NCBI RefSeq assembly: GCF_030758975.1
Contig: NZ_CP132359.1
Span: 5,219,256-5,283,255, forward strand
Direction of reading: 5' to 3'
Length of the DNA: 64,000 nt
Origin: Bosea beijingensis
GTDB lineage: Bacteria > Pseudomonadota > Alphaproteobacteria > Rhizobiales > Beijerinckiaceae
Under the pieces are notes generated by a model, which did no database searches, was not told where the DNA came from, and worked only from the letters and a program-made list of their open reading frames with translations. This document shows positions 27,667 through 37,105 of this stretch, piece by piece (positions within the stretch are counted from its first letter, which is position 1; every line of letters begins with the position of its first letter). The position numbers and the translations under genes were made by a program.

Positions 27667-27840
27667 ATGATCGAGCTCCCTTACTACTTGATCGACAAAA
27701 TCAAGCTGCTGCGCAATCAGCGAGGGATCGAGCATTCCGGAAGCACTCCAGGACAAAGGTCGTGCTGGCGCTCAAATGCTTCGCGACCCGGGCCGTCTTC
27801 GACCTCTTGCGCGGCCTCATCGACGGCGCGACGACAAGCC
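27667..27840 (+). pseudogene. Carboxynorspermidine decarboxylase (nspC) N-terminal remnant
   Basis: The segment opens with MIELPYYLIDKIKLLRNQRG, the typical NspC N-terminus. It continues after a frameshift with KVVLALKCFATRAVFDLLRG and LIDGATTS, which holds the PLP-lysine region (ALKCF) of the fold-type III decarboxylases. Homology ends near 27840, where a different polyamine gene takes over. The remaining ~85% of the gene is absent, so it cannot make active enzyme. Confidence 0.7.
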
Positions 27841-28190
27841 GCAGAAGTCTTCATAGACAACGTCGCCGACCACGCAGAGGCCTTCGCGGAAGTCGGCAGC
27901 TAGGCGATCTCCTATGCGGCGGGCGTTCCGGCCGCTGCTGCGACGCTGCTCATCGCCAAGCGCAACTGGGACGTGCGGACGATTGTCAATGTCGAGGAGC
28001 TGGCGCCGAGGCCCTTCCTCGCCCTGCTCGACCGCATGGGACTGCCCACCCACATCAAGGACGCCGATGGCGACCGGCCGCTGAGCTACGCCGAGGAGCG
28101 TGCCCGCGCGACAAGGCGCGCCGAGGAACTGGTTCCGGTCGCCTGGATGGAGCCGGCAACGCCTTGCGAACCGGGTATCAGACTGCCGCG
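27841..28190 (+). pseudogene. Saccharopine/carboxynorspermidine dehydrogenase C-terminal remnant
   Basis: The segment reads AEVFIDNVADHAEAFAEVGS, then an in-frame TAG at 27901-27903, then AISYAAGVPAAAATLLIAKR, NWDVRTIVNVEELAPRPFLA and LLDRMGLPTHIKDADGDRPL. This matches the C-terminal part of Lys1-like carboxynorspermidine/saccharopine dehydrogenases. It is joined directly to the nspC fragment, so a deletion has fused two genes of one polyamine pathway and a nonsense mutation followed. Confidence 0.7.
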
Positions 28191-29025
28191 GAACAGTTTA
28201 GCGCACTCGAAAGCCGCCGGACGGCGTTGGCGACCAGAATATGCACGCTCATGAGCGTTCGGGCCGCCGTCGATCCGGCGTGATGGTTGACGGCTGCATA
28301 CCGCCGGTATCTCCAGAGGACCGATGCCCCCCAACGAGCCCACCATATCCGAACGGATTGACGAGGCTCGAACACCACGGACAACGGGCGGCGGCCCGCG
28401 GCACGCTGCGATTGCAGCTCGCACAGACCAATCTGGAACGAAAAGTCACGGATCCAACTCCCCTGTGCGCCAGCGAACGGCGCGGAACACCACGGTCTGA
28501 CATTGGTCGAGGCCCGGAGGAGATCGGCGTCAGCACTATCAGACTGCCACGGAGCCCCTCCGGTAAAGACATATTCTTTACGGATCTCCGTAGTCATCAG
28601 CGTCTGAATTCGTTTTACCATAGACCGTACATAATCGCGCCGCGACGATCTTCAATCGCACCACAAAAATAACTTCAGAGCACCAATCTGAGATTTGACT
28701 TTATTTTTCTTATGCTTCAACATCTCTGCGCTATGATCAAAACCGTTCTTCTGGCCGGTGTTTTCTGCACCGGCAGCCAGCTCGCACGCCAGTAGCCCTG
28801 GTTCGACGCCGCCTGAAGGCATTTGAGCGCGTCCGAGCCAGGGTAAACTAGCTGGCCCGGAATTCTCGAGAGGCGATGTGCCATATTTCTCGCCGGCAAG
28901 CCCCGCGAGCGCACGAGAACCCGGGCATTTGATGCCAATAGGAAGCTGCTCGAGAAAGCAAACCATGAGCCCTGGCGCCCGAAGCATGCGGCGCAGGAGC
29001 GGCTTCCCAGCTGAAAGAACGGATC
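28191..29025. other. Accessory stretch with no supported gene
   Basis: Several short open frames exist on both strands (the longest on minus at 28178-28621), but none resembles a family I know or has a good ribosome binding site. A 20-residue frame at 28733-28795 (MIKTVLLAGVFCTGSQLARQ) looks like a signal peptide cut off by a TAG. The base composition around 28650-28720 is AT-rich. Probably gene debris. Confidence 0.4.
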
Positions 29026-29160
29026 ATGAGCAAGAAGAACCGCAGCGGAAACCGAGAGCCGAAGAAACCCAAGCAGCCGAAACTCCCGGTGCAGACCGCG
29101 ACCTCCATCGCCGAACTCGGCAAGTTGCAGAGCCAGCCTAGGAAGAAGGGCGGGAAATAG
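29026..29160 (+). CDS. Small basic conserved-type protein (44 residues)
   Basis: The ORF encodes MSKKNRSGNREPKKPKQPKL followed by PVQTATSIAELGKLQSQPRK and KGGK. It is strongly basic and probably nucleic-acid-associated or disordered. Short Lys/Pro-rich proteins with MSKKN(R/K)SGNRE starts are familiar in Hyphomicrobiales, without known function. A weak GAAAG lies upstream. It is too short for most gene finders. Confidence 0.55.
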   Translation: MSKKNRSGNREPKKPKQPKLPVQTATSIAELGKLQSQPRKKGGK

Positions 29161-29406
29161 CGAAGCCGGGCGTCCAAGAAACAAGCTGGTGGGCCGGTCG
29201 CCCGCCAGCGACGTCGTGGAGATTATTCGCGCCCGCAGCCGGACGCAATGCCTTGATGATCTGGCGTAGGCGCTCGATCTCCGCCTCGCCTCGGAGGCAC
29301 TTCGAAAGAGCCTCCCGTACATGTCCCCGCCGAAACACGGCCGGCACACACCGTCTGCCAACATTTCTCGCTGTCTGGTCTTATTGTCGTGAGAAGGAGA
29401 GCCTTT

Positions 29407-29706
29407 ATGATCACAGGTTCGCAATGTCGTGCAGGACGCGCGCTCGTCGAAGTTACCCGGGCGAAGCTGGCCAGCCGCTCTGGCGTGCATGAAGCCGTCA
29501 TCGAGCAGTTCGAGCGCAAAGTTCAAGAACCAGAGCCGAAAGAGATCGGTGCCCTCAAGGCCGCGCTCGAGACGCTCGGCGCCGTGTTCATCGAGGACAA
29601 TGGCGGCGGCATCGGCGTGCGCCTGAAATTCACGGAATCGGAAGCCAAGCGGATCGCTCGCCTGGAAGGTGAAGGCGGCATCGTTTCCAGCGACAGAGTG
29701 CCGTGA
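29407..29706 (+). CDS. XRE-type helix-turn-helix protein
   Basis: This protein of about 99 residues starts at ATG 29407, eight bases after AAGGAG. The N-terminal helix-turn-helix reads MITGSQCRAGRALVEVTRAK then LASRSGVHEAVIEQFERKV, the common small XRE regulator of alphaproteobacteria, and is followed by LGAVFIEDNGGGIGVRLKF. DNA binding is expected. Targets are unknown, and no partner gene is adjacent. Confidence 0.75.
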   Translation: MITGSQCRAGRALVEVTRAKLASRSGVHEAVIEQFERKVQEPEPKEIGALKAALETLGAVFIEDNGGGIGVRLKFTESEAKRIARLEGEGGIVSSDRVP

Positions 29707-29765
29707 TGTCCTGCCTCATTGATATCACCATTCAACGATGCAATCGGAAACTGAGTGAGAATAAA

Positions 29766-29936
29766 ATGAGAAACGACAACTACTGGATATATGGAACGAT
29801 ACCTTACAAACTTCTGAGATGCCTCGGCTTATACGTTAGGCTTCTGACGATATTGATCAATATGTTGCTGATCGCGATAGCCATAGCAACATTTCCGTAC
29901 TGGATTCCGACCATGCTCCGAAGGATCGGCATGTGA
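29766..29936 (+). CDS. Small membrane protein (56 residues)
   Basis: The ORF MRNDNYWIYGTIPYKLLRCL is followed by a long hydrophobic helix (LLTILINMLLIAIAIATFPY) and ends with PTMLRRIGM. Only a weak GAG lies upstream. The local DNA is AT-rich for this window, suggesting recent acquisition. No family recognised. Confidence 0.4.
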   Translation: MRNDNYWIYGTIPYKLLRCLGLYVRLLTILINMLLIAIAIATFPYWIPTMLRRIGM

Positions 29937-30081
29937 TTCATGATGTCGCTTCGATGGCGCGCCCGACGATCCATTGCACGGTCGCAATCTACGGCCTCCT
30001 TCAAGACTTAGGCAGGGATATGGGCCGAGCGGGCGCGAATTCTGAGGGCTTGTGATGCTGGCGAAACAAACTGAGTGATCG

Positions 30082-30312
30082 ATGAGACGAATTCTGGTCA
30101 GCACCGACCTGTCGACCAGTTCGGATCGGGCATTCAGGCGGACTACGCTTGTTGCCAAGCAGCTTAGGTCCTCCCTGTCCGTCGTACAGGTCGTCGATGG
30201 CCGCGCAACAACTGGCGCGGTCCTACGACAGCAAGCGGATCATTCTGGACGAGACGCCGTTGACGACTGGATGGTCGGCGCCACCGGCGTACTGCTCGCC
30301 GTGAAGCCATAG
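30082..30312 (+). pseudogene. Universal stress protein (UspA) N-terminal remnant
   Basis: The start MRRILVSTDLSTSSDRAFRR then TTLVAKQLRSSLSVVQVVDG is a typical UspA first strand and helix. After about residue 43 the similarity is lost in this frame, and parts of a helix (YDSKRIILDE) continue in another frame. The nucleotide-binding C-terminal half is absent, so it is truncated and probably frameshifted. Confidence 0.5.
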
Positions 30313-30450
30313 CTCGGACTGCGCCGCAGAGCAGCATTGGCAAAGCAAGCAATGTACCCGCATCGCTGCTGCACCACGCGAGTTGCATTGAACTCCGTCA
30401 GCGTCAACCGGCCGGTGGAGGATGGGCCGATCCTGTGGAGCATGGCGGCC

Positions 30451-31138
30451 TTATGGCATGCGCGGAAGACCGATCCTGATGCCGGTTTCAGTGATGATGT
30501 GACGCATCGAGATGTCGAGGGGCTGCGGCATGATCGAAGCCATTGCCGCTTGCTCATAACCGACGCCAATCGCGATCGCGGTTGCAGGCAATTGCGCCAG
30601 TGCGATCGAAGAAGCCGCCTCCATAGCCAAGTCGGTAGAGGTCGGGATCGAAGCCGACGAGTGGTGCGATCACGATGTCCGGCACGACCAGCTCGCCATC
30701 CGCCGGGATTGGGATGTTCCAGACGCCGGGCGCCAGGCGGTCTCCCTGTCGCCAGTTGCGGAAGATGAGCGGCGCCCGGCTCGCGACCACCACGGGTAGT
30801 GCCGTGCGCGCGCCGCGAGCCTGGAGCGCCGCTGGCCAGGGCCGCAGATCCGGCTCGCCGCGGAACGGCCAATAGGCACTGACGACACGCCCGTCGGGGT
30901 CGCCGATCAGCGTGTCCAGTGCCCGCGCGATCCTTTCCGCCCCTTCGGCACGGACCGAGGCTGGAAGCGCAAGGCGTTCCGCGATCAGCCGTTCCCGCTG
31001 GACCTTGCGCCAGGCCGTGACGCCCTGCGTGGGCGATGGCGGAGGAGCGAGGCCGAAATAAGCGGGATCGACCTCACGCATGAAGCAGAGCGGCGAGGCG
31101 TAACCGCGCGGCTCGTCATCGTCATCGTCGGTCATCAT
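30451..31138 (-). pseudogene. 5-formyltetrahydrofolate cyclo-ligase with a single frameshift
   Basis: From ATG 31138 the frame gives a normal cyclo-ligase (SAYWPFRGEPDLRPWP, GFDPDLYRLGYGGGFFDRT), then runs off-family. From about 30602 the correct C-terminus continues in the next frame (LAQLPATAIAIGVGYEQAAM, ASIMPQPLDISMRHIITETG) to a stop at 30451. One base is missing after the DRT codons. The intact enzyme would convert 5-formyl-THF to methenyl-THF with ATP. A sequencing error cannot be excluded. The start overlaps the Tim44-like gene's stop (ATGA). Confidence 0.8.
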
Positions 31139-31777
31139 CCTTCCGTCTGCGTCGCCACGACGCGCCAGAGATCGTCCGGCACCGCCGGGTTGCGGGCGAA
31201 CGTCCAGATGCCGACGTTGCGCAACGGGGTCGAGACATTGCGGAAGAACAGGCTCACGGGGCGGCGCAGCAGTTTGAAGGATTCGCTAGTGAAGCGGATC
31301 GACAACTCCATCCGCTCCTCTTCGACCCGGGCTTCGACGATCTCGAGCTCGATGCTCGAAAACAAGGTTTCAACCGTCGCTTCACCCACCTCCTCGCGCT
31401 CGCCGATCGCCTTGCTGAAGGCATCGTAGACCTCGGGCGAGAGCCAGCTACTCAAAGCACCCCGAGCCCCGGCGTCGAAGGCAGAAACGACCACTTCATA
31501 GGTGGCGAGCGCCTTTCCGACGAAAGCCTCGACCGAGGTCGTGCCATCCCGCTGCAAAAATCTCGCGCATGGCGGCGGCTGTGCGCGATGCGATCGCGGA
31601 CAGGGCACGCGGGTCGGGCTTCTGCTGCGCCTGATCGCCGGCAGTCTGCTCGGCCGGCTCGCCATTCCCCGCCTGTCCGAGCGAAGTCAACTGCTGTGTG
31701 AACCAGACGAGGTTCCAATAGATGCAGATCAGCCAAAGCAGCGTGCTCAGCCCGGTGCTGTCGGCTTCATGGGGCAT
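31135..31777 (-). pseudogene. Tim44-like domain protein with a single frameshift
   Basis: The N-terminus (MPHEADSTGLSTLLWLICIY, then WNLVWFTQQLTSLG) has a membrane helix and runs in frame to AAAMREI. After a run of five T's at about 31556-31560 the Tim44 domain continues in another frame (LQRDGTTSVEAFVGKALATY, VETLFSSIELEIVEARVEEE, GIWTFARN). Removing one T would restore a protein of about 214 residues. The family binds membranes, but its bacterial role is poorly known. It follows ctaD on the same strand. Confidence 0.75.
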
Positions 31778-31815
31778 CGCGACCTCCTTGTCCCGGCTCC
31801 GGCTCCCGGCGCGCG

Positions 31816-33420
31816 TCAGGCTTCATGGTCCGTGCCGACGATGCGCGGCAGCGTCTCGAACTGGTGGAAGGGCGGCGGCGAGGATAACGCCCACTCCAGC
31901 GTCGTCGCGCCCTCGCCCCACGGATTGTTGCCGGCCGGGCGCTTGCGCCAGAACGCCTCGCCGACCATCACGAAAAAGACCAGTAAACCTGCCGCCGAGA
32001 TGTAGGAGCCGACCGAGGAAATGAAGTTCCAGCCGGCATAGGCGTCGGGGTAATCGGCATAGTGGCGTGGCATCCCGGCGAGCCCGAGGAAATGCTGCGG
32101 GAAGAACACCAGGTTCACGCCAATGAACATCAGGGCGAAATGCAGCCGCCCAAGCCATTCATTGGTCAGGTAGCCGCTCATCTTCGGGAACCAGTAGTAG
32201 AAGCCTGCGAAGATGCCGAACACGGCGCCGAGCGACAGCACATAATGGAAATGGGCGATGACGTAGTAGGTGTTGTGCAGGACGCGGTCGATGCCGACAT
32301 TCGCCAGCACCACACCGGTGACGCCACCGATGGTGAACAGGATGATGAAGCCCATCGCCCAGAGCATCGGCACGCTGAAACGGATCAAGCCGCCCCACAT
32401 CGTCGCGAGCCAGGAGAATATCTTGATGCCGGTCGGCACCGCGATCACCATTGAGGCGAAGGCGAAATAGCGCTGCGTGTTGAGCGACAGCCCCGCCGTG
32501 TACATGTGGTGCGCCCAGACGATCAGGCCGATCGCGACGATGGCATAGGCCATGCCGAGATAGCCGAAGATCGGCTTCTTCGAGAAGGTCGAGACGACGT
32601 GGCTGACGATGCCGAAGGCCGGCAGGATCATGATGTAGACCTCCGGGTGCCCGAAGAACCAGAACAGGTGCTGGTAGAGGATCGGGTCGCCGCCGCCGGC
32701 CGGATCGAAGAAGGTCGTGCTGAAATTGCGGTCGGTCAGCAGCATCGTGATCGCCCCCGCCAGAACGGGTAGCGCGAAGAGCAGCATGAAGGCGGTGACC
32801 AGCATCGCCCAAGCGAAGAGCGGCATGCGGTGCATGGTCATGCCCGGCGCGCGCATGTTCAGGATCGTGGTGATGAAGTTGATCGCGCCCAGGATCGAAG
32901 CCGCGCCTGAGAGGTGAATCGACAGGATGACGAAATCGACCGCCGGGCCGGGCTGGCCGACCGCGGATGAGAAGGGCGGGTAGAGTGTCCAGCCGCCGCC
33001 ATGGCCGGAGGTGCCCGGTGCCCCCTCGACGAAGAGCGAGCAGAGGAAGAGCACGAAGGACGCGACCAATAGCCAGAACGAGATGTTGTTCATGCGCGGG
33101 AAGGCCATGTCCGGCGCGCCGATCATCAACGGCACCATCCAGTTGCCGAAGCCGCCGATCAGAGCCGGCATGATCACGAAGAAGATCATGATCAGGCCGT
33201 GGGCGCTGACGACCACGTTGAACACCGCCGGGCTGGCGAAGATCTGCATGCCCGGCTGCTGCAGCTCCATCCGCATCGCGACCGACAGGGCCGTGCCCAG
33301 CACGCCGGCCAGGCAGGAGAAGATCAGGTAGTGCGTTTCGATGTCCTTGTGGTTGGTCGACAGGAACCAGCGGGTCCAAAAGCCGGGCCGGTGGTCGGCG
33401 GTCTCGACGTGAGCTGTCAT
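31816..33420 (-). CDS. ctaD: Cytochrome c oxidase subunit I
   Basis: This 534-residue protein is an intact aa3-type oxidase subunit I with 12 transmembrane helices. Heme and copper ligands are visible: [20 protein letters not shown] (low-spin heme His), [15 protein letters not shown] (Cu-B His with the cross-linked Tyr), AHHMYTAG (the His pair) and [10 protein letters not shown] (heme a3/a His). No subunit II, III or heme synthase genes lie nearby, so it is an orphan copy here. Its start overlaps the stop of the XdhC-like pseudogene by four bases. Confidence 0.95.
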   Translation of the reverse strand: MTAHVETADHRPGFWTRWFLSTNHKDIETHYLIFSCLAGVLGTALSVAMRMELQQPGMQIFASPAVFNVVVSAHGLIMIFFVIMPALIGGFGNWMVPLMIGAPDMAFPRMNNISFWLLVASFVLFLCSLFVEGAPGTSGHGGGWTLYPPFSSAVGQPGPAVDFVILSIHLSGAASILGAINFITTILNMRAPGMTMHRMPLFAWAMLVTAFMLLFALPVLAGAITMLLTDRNFSTTFFDPAGGGDPILYQHLFWFFGHPEVYIMILPAFGIVSHVVSTFSKKPIFGYLGMAYAIVAIGLIVWAHHMYTAGLSLNTQRYFAFASMVIAVPTGIKIFSWLATMWGGLIRFSVPMLWAMGFIILFTIGGVTGVVLANVGIDRVLHNTYYVIAHFHYVLSLGAVFGIFAGFYYWFPKMSGYLTNEWLGRLHFALMFIGVNLVFFPQHFLGLAGMPRHYADYPDAYAGWNFISSVGSYISAAGLLVFFVMVGEAFWRKRPAGNNPWGEGATTLEWALSSPPPFHQFETLPRIVGTDHEA

Positions 33421-34280
33421 CTCATTCTCCCTACGAGGCGCAGTGGCTCGGCCCGTGTCGCGGCCAGATCCCCCGCTTGCGGCGCCTCTACCCGCTCGAC
33501 GCGGCTGCGGCGGACGAGCACGATCTCCGCGATGACAGACAACGCGATTTCCTCAGGCGTGCGCGCGCCGAGAGCGAGTCCCGCCGGGGCCTGGATCCGA
33601 TCAAGCGCCTGGCGGTCGAAGCCGACCTTGCGCAGATGGGCCAGCACCAACCCGGCGCGCTTGCGGCTGGCGATCAACGCGATATGACCGACCTCGTTCG
33701 AAAGCAGGCGGCGAAGTGATTCATGGTCGCCGCGGTGCTGCGTCGCGACGACCGCAAAATCGCCGGCGGCCGGCGTCGCCGCCGCATAGTCGGGATCGTC
33801 GGTGATAATGCGGGAGGCCTCGGGAAACCGTTCCGCAACGGCCATGGTGTCATCGACGATGACCGCGAACCCCAGCAGGGCGCCGAAGTGGCACAGGCAC
33901 TCGGCGACGCGGCCATGCCCCAGGATCCAGAGCGCTGGTCGCGCCAAGACCGGCTCAAGATAGACCCGCAACCGGCCGCCACAACGCATGCCCGCGCCGA
34001 GCACCTCGCTGTCGAGATCGACCTCGACGAGTTGCGGCATACCGGTCGCAGAGGCTTCGACCGCGGCATGAGCGACCGTGGATTCGGCGCAGCCGCCGCA
34101 GACCCAGCCGGCGATGCCCCCGCCCTAGACATCGAACAGCGCTTTCGCGCCACTGCGGCCTGCGCTGGAACCCTGCGCCTCGACGACGACTCCGAGCGCG
34201 AAGGCGCGGCTGGCAGCAGATAGTTCGGCAGCCAGCAGGAGGATATCCGTTCCGGTAAAATCGGCGGCGCGCACGCCCAT
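33417..34280 (-). pseudogene. XdhC/CoxI-family protein interrupted by an amber codon
   Basis: From ATG 34280 the frame reads MGVRAADFTGTDILLLAAEL and FALGVVVEAQGSSAGRSGAK, then ALFDV, a TAG at 34125-34127, and GGGIAGWVCGGCAESTVAHA. The rest continues without a break, with the C-terminal Rossmann domain (LWILGHGRVAECLCHFGALL). XdhC proteins insert sulfurated molybdenum cofactor into xanthine-dehydrogenase-type enzymes. A restart at ATG 34040 could still make the C-terminal 207 residues, but without the CGGC motif. Confidence 0.75.
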
Positions 34281-34462
34281 GGCATCCCCATCCCAGAAGA
34301 CTGGGCCCGCTATGCTCAGGGAATCCCGCCGGTCAGCTGTTCCACATGGACGATGGCGTTGCCCAGTTCCGCCATGTTGCGCATTTAAAAGAAGCGAACA
34401 AACGAATTTAAGGGCAGGTTGAGTGCATTAATTGTACTACAAAGACCGTGGAGGCGCTGCGC

Positions 34463-34661
34463 ATGGATATCGAGCTGGCCCGAACTGTCTGGAGATCGTG
34501 CGGATGCGCAGCTTCGTGCGCGCCGCCGAGCAGCTCAACATCAGCCAGACCGCCGTCAGCTCGCGCGTCAAGGCCCTGGAGCAACAACTAGGGCGCCATC
34601 TTTTCATCCGCACAAGAACGGCGCCTTGCTGACACCAGCTGCTTGTTCGCGAGCACCGTAG
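34463..34661 (+). pseudogene. LysR-family regulator N-terminal remnant
   Basis: MDIELART opens in one frame. The helix-turn-helix continues in a second (LEIVRMRSFVRAAEQLNISQ, TAVSSRVKALEQQLGRHLFI) and the next piece in a third (HKNGALLTPA). Two frameshifts in 200 bases and no effector domain afterwards show that it is dead. Confidence 0.75.
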
Positions 34662-35029
34662 AATGCCTGTGCTAGCTTTGCGGGTGGAGGACAGCTCTCG
34701 CAGAATGGCTACAGCCAGGTGCTAGCCGCCATCTTTTCAGGGCCAACCTCGGCCGCCACCTCACCCTCGAAGGATGGAAAAGCGCATGACGGGTTGAAAA
34801 ACTCAAGCGCTTCACCCGAGCCCTCTCGCGCCCGAAAAGCTCCTCAAATCGCCGAAGAGCGTGAGATCCTCGAAGCTCCCGATGCTCGTCATCTAGCGCC
34901 GCATTGATTGCTCACGCCTGGCCGCGGAAACGTCGGAACATACCCGCCGCTCAGCCTGATCTGTTCCATTGATTGAAGAAGCGCTCATTGATGCCTCATC
35001 CCGGCTTCATACGGGCAGAAACCGGACTT
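34662..35029. other. No gene seen
   Basis: Short open frames on both strands have no recognisable features or ribosome binding sites. This probably represents degraded sequence between the LysR remnant and the following small gene. Confidence 0.4.
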
Positions 35030-35290
35030 CTAGCCGTCGCTGGTGTTTCCCAGCGCCTCGATCTTGGACACGACAAACTCGTAGGTCCTCGACTCTTCCA
35101 GCAGCGCCATGTCGATATCGCCGTTCTTCAAAGCTTCCAGCATCTTGGCTTTGAACGTCGCGGCGGATGCTTCTCCCTCGTTTTCAGCTATATGCTTCAT
35201 CGCAAACGAAAGACAAAGATAGATCGAGTTCAGGACGATCTTGATTTGCTCCATTCCTGTTCCGCTGACGTTTTCGGTCTCATCGGCCAT
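35030..35290 (-). CDS. Small hypothetical protein (86 residues)
   Basis: I use ATG 35290 because GGAG lies six bases upstream; an ATG at 35302 would add four residues. The sequence (MADETENVSGTGMEQIKIVL, NSIYLCLSFAMKHIAENEGE) is predicted helical and acidic. I recognise no family. The coding frame is clean with a good start signal, and it stands divergent from the DUF2945 gene. Confidence 0.5.
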   Translation of the reverse strand: MADETENVSGTGMEQIKIVLNSIYLCLSFAMKHIAENEGEASAATFKAKMLEALKNGDIDMALLEESRTYEFVVSKIEALGNTSDG

Positions 35291-35483
35291 TTTTGTCTCC
35301 ATGCAGGGATTTGAAATTGGAGGCAGAAGACGGTTCTTCTCCCGCTCACGTCATTCCCCAGCATGGTCTCCAACGACCAATTTCGCCGAACTGTTCCGTG
35401 CGGCTTGTCACGCGACGCTCCGCGCCGAGCCTCCCGGAACAACTTCTCCCGCGACGCATTTTTCAAACGGAGGCCTTTCTTTC

Positions 35484-35693
35484 ATGATGAAATTCAAGGT
35501 AGGCGATCACGTTCGGTGGAACTCAGAAGCCGGGATGGTGAGTGGAAGGATCGTCAAGGTCCATCGCGCTGACTTCGACTATAAGGGCCATCGACATCGC
35601 GCTTCGAGGGAAGAGCCGCAGTACGAGATCGAAAGCGACAGGACCGACCACGTGGCGGCTCATAAGGGCACGGCTCTTACGAAGATCGGCTGA
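35484..35693 (+). CDS. DUF2945 (HVA1-like) protein
   Basis: This 69-residue protein starts at ATG 35484 with GGAGG upstream. It has the DUF2945 pattern: FKVGDHVRWNSEAGMVSGRI at the start, then EEPQYEIESDRTDHVAAHKG near the end. Proteins of this family are small SH3-like modules of unknown function. The stop overlaps the DUF488 start (TGATG), so the two genes are coupled. That pairing suggests a shared role, possibly in stress or DNA-related processes, but this is not established. Confidence 0.8.
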   Translation: MMKFKVGDHVRWNSEAGMVSGRIVKVHRADFDYKGHRHRASREEPQYEIESDRTDHVAAHKGTALTKIG

Positions 35694-36232
35694 TGGTGGC
35701 GCAGTTCACAACCATTGGCCATTCCAATCGAACGCTTTCCGAGTTCGTGCCGATTCTGCGCGAAGCTGGTGTCGATCTGCTGCTCGGTGTACGCGCCTTC
35801 CCGCGATCAAGAACCAATCCCGTATTCAATATTGATTCCCTACCCGGAGCCTTGGAGCGCTTCCAGATTGGGTATCGCCACGTGCCCGAACTTGGCGGGC
35901 GGAGGCGCAAGCAGCATGGCGTAGACGAGGAATTAAACGCGTCATGGCGGGTTCAGAGCTTTCATAACTACGCCGACTACGCGCTAAGTGCCGAGTTTTG
36001 GAACGCTTTCCAGGAACTGGTGCATCTGGGCACGGGGCGGCGCGTCTCGTTGATGTGCTCGGAGGCCGTTTGGTGGCGATGTCATCGTCGGATCATCACC
36101 GACTACCTGCTCTTAAACGGCCATGCTGTGGATCACCTGATGGGGCCGGGCCAAATTGACCACGCTGTTGCGACGCTTGCGGCAAAAAGAACGGCCGCAG
36201 GAAGAGTGATCTATCCGCCGGATTCGCCGTAA
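35693..36232 (+). CDS. DUF488 family protein
   Basis: This 179-residue protein has the DUF488 hallmarks: TIGHSNRTLSEFVPILREAG near the N-terminus, VRAFPRSRTNPVFNI, and the conserved LMCSEAVWWRCHRRIITDYL with its Cys, Trp and His residues. The usual family motif CAE...CHR is here CSE...CHR. Function is unknown; enzymatic activity is suspected from the conserved Cys/His pattern. It is translationally coupled to the DUF2945 gene upstream. Confidence 0.85.
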   Translation: MVAQFTTIGHSNRTLSEFVPILREAGVDLLLGVRAFPRSRTNPVFNIDSLPGALERFQIGYRHVPELGGRRRKQHGVDEELNASWRVQSFHNYADYALSAEFWNAFQELVHLGTGRRVSLMCSEAVWWRCHRRIITDYLLLNGHAVDHLMGPGQIDHAVATLAAKRTAAGRVIYPPDSP

Positions 36233-36419
36233 TTTGGTCAGTTATCCGCTGGCTCAAATGACTGCCCCGTATTTGCCGCGACCATATCGATTTCCGCAGG
36301 CACATGCCGGATTGGATGATCTCGCCAATCACTCATCAACCACCCTGGCCATTTCGTCTTGAGCACATTCTTGGATCGGGCAAAGCTTTTTCGTCTCCAC
36401 CCCTTGACGGGCGTGAACC

Positions 36420-37004
36420 TTGGATATGCCTTCACGCCCCGATGAGAACGACGTTGCCGCATACCTGCACACGGCAGCGCTTGGCACTGACCGCGAACAG
36501 GAACGCGCATCCGCTGCCCAGCCAGTCCTTTACATCGTAGCAGCGTTCGCACTGCTCCTTTTGACCGCCTACGCTGCCTATCTCCTGATCAATCGAGAAA
36601 TTCAGCGCCAGACACTGCCGTCAAAGCTCCAACTCGGGTGGTTCTACGCTGAGGGCAGTTGCGGCGCGTTTCCCGGTTTTCAGCGGTCTTACGCATTCGG
36701 CTTGGCTCAGACCACAGTTTCGGCGATCGAGGCGCAGGGGATCGCGTATTTTGCGGACATCGAGAGGGAGGGCCATCGCGCTGAGCGGCCGCTGTTCTCA
36801 GGTGAATGGAAGCCCACGCCCTTGCCCTCATCGTTTTTCAAGGACGGCTCGGCGTTCTCACTCCATTGTGGGCGCACCGGCTCCTGGCTATGGCCCCGTG
36901 GAATCGAACAGGCGCTGCGAAGCTCAGGAAGCTTCTACAAGCACTCTGGGACCCAAGCGCTTTTCGTCATTCCCCCGCTCGGGCTGGTGGTCGGAAGCCC
37001 GTGA
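36420..37004 (+). CDS. Single-pass membrane protein of unknown function
   Basis: This protein of about 194 residues has a short cytoplasmic N-terminus, one strong transmembrane helix (VLYIVAAFALLLLTAYAAYL) and an exported domain of about 130 residues containing two cysteines (GSCGAF, SLHCGR). ATG 36420 and 36426 are both possible starts, with no clear ribosome binding site. I recognise no family. Confidence 0.5.
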   Translation: MDMPSRPDENDVAAYLHTAALGTDREQERASAAQPVLYIVAAFALLLLTAYAAYLLINREIQRQTLPSKLQLGWFYAEGSCGAFPGFQRSYAFGLAQTTVSAIEAQGIAYFADIEREGHRAERPLFSGEWKPTPLPSSFFKDGSAFSLHCGRTGSWLWPRGIEQALRSSGSFYKHSGTQALFVIPPLGLVVGSP

Positions 37005-37105
37005 TAAATCACGCTGCGCCGTTCCGTTTTGAAATTTGAAAGGCATGTGGAACTACGCCCTAACTAGACGCGTTAGGGGCCGTTGCGCGCGCACAGGAGT
37101 TGGAT

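Noticed and set aside
28178..28621. Minus-strand 147-codon frame
   Set aside because: No ribosome binding site or known motif, Trp/Arg/Ser-rich composition, and it lies in a region of gene debris.
29138..29347. Minus-strand frame with EAEIERLRQIIKAL, slightly like the helical start of IS66-type transposases
   Set aside because: The similarity is only a short coiled-coil-like helix and nothing around it supports an IS66 element.
30313..30450. Plus-strand frame of 143 codons from 30337
   Set aside because: Mostly antisense to the displaced C-terminus of the frameshifted 5-FTHF cyclo-ligase; no domain or ribosome binding site.
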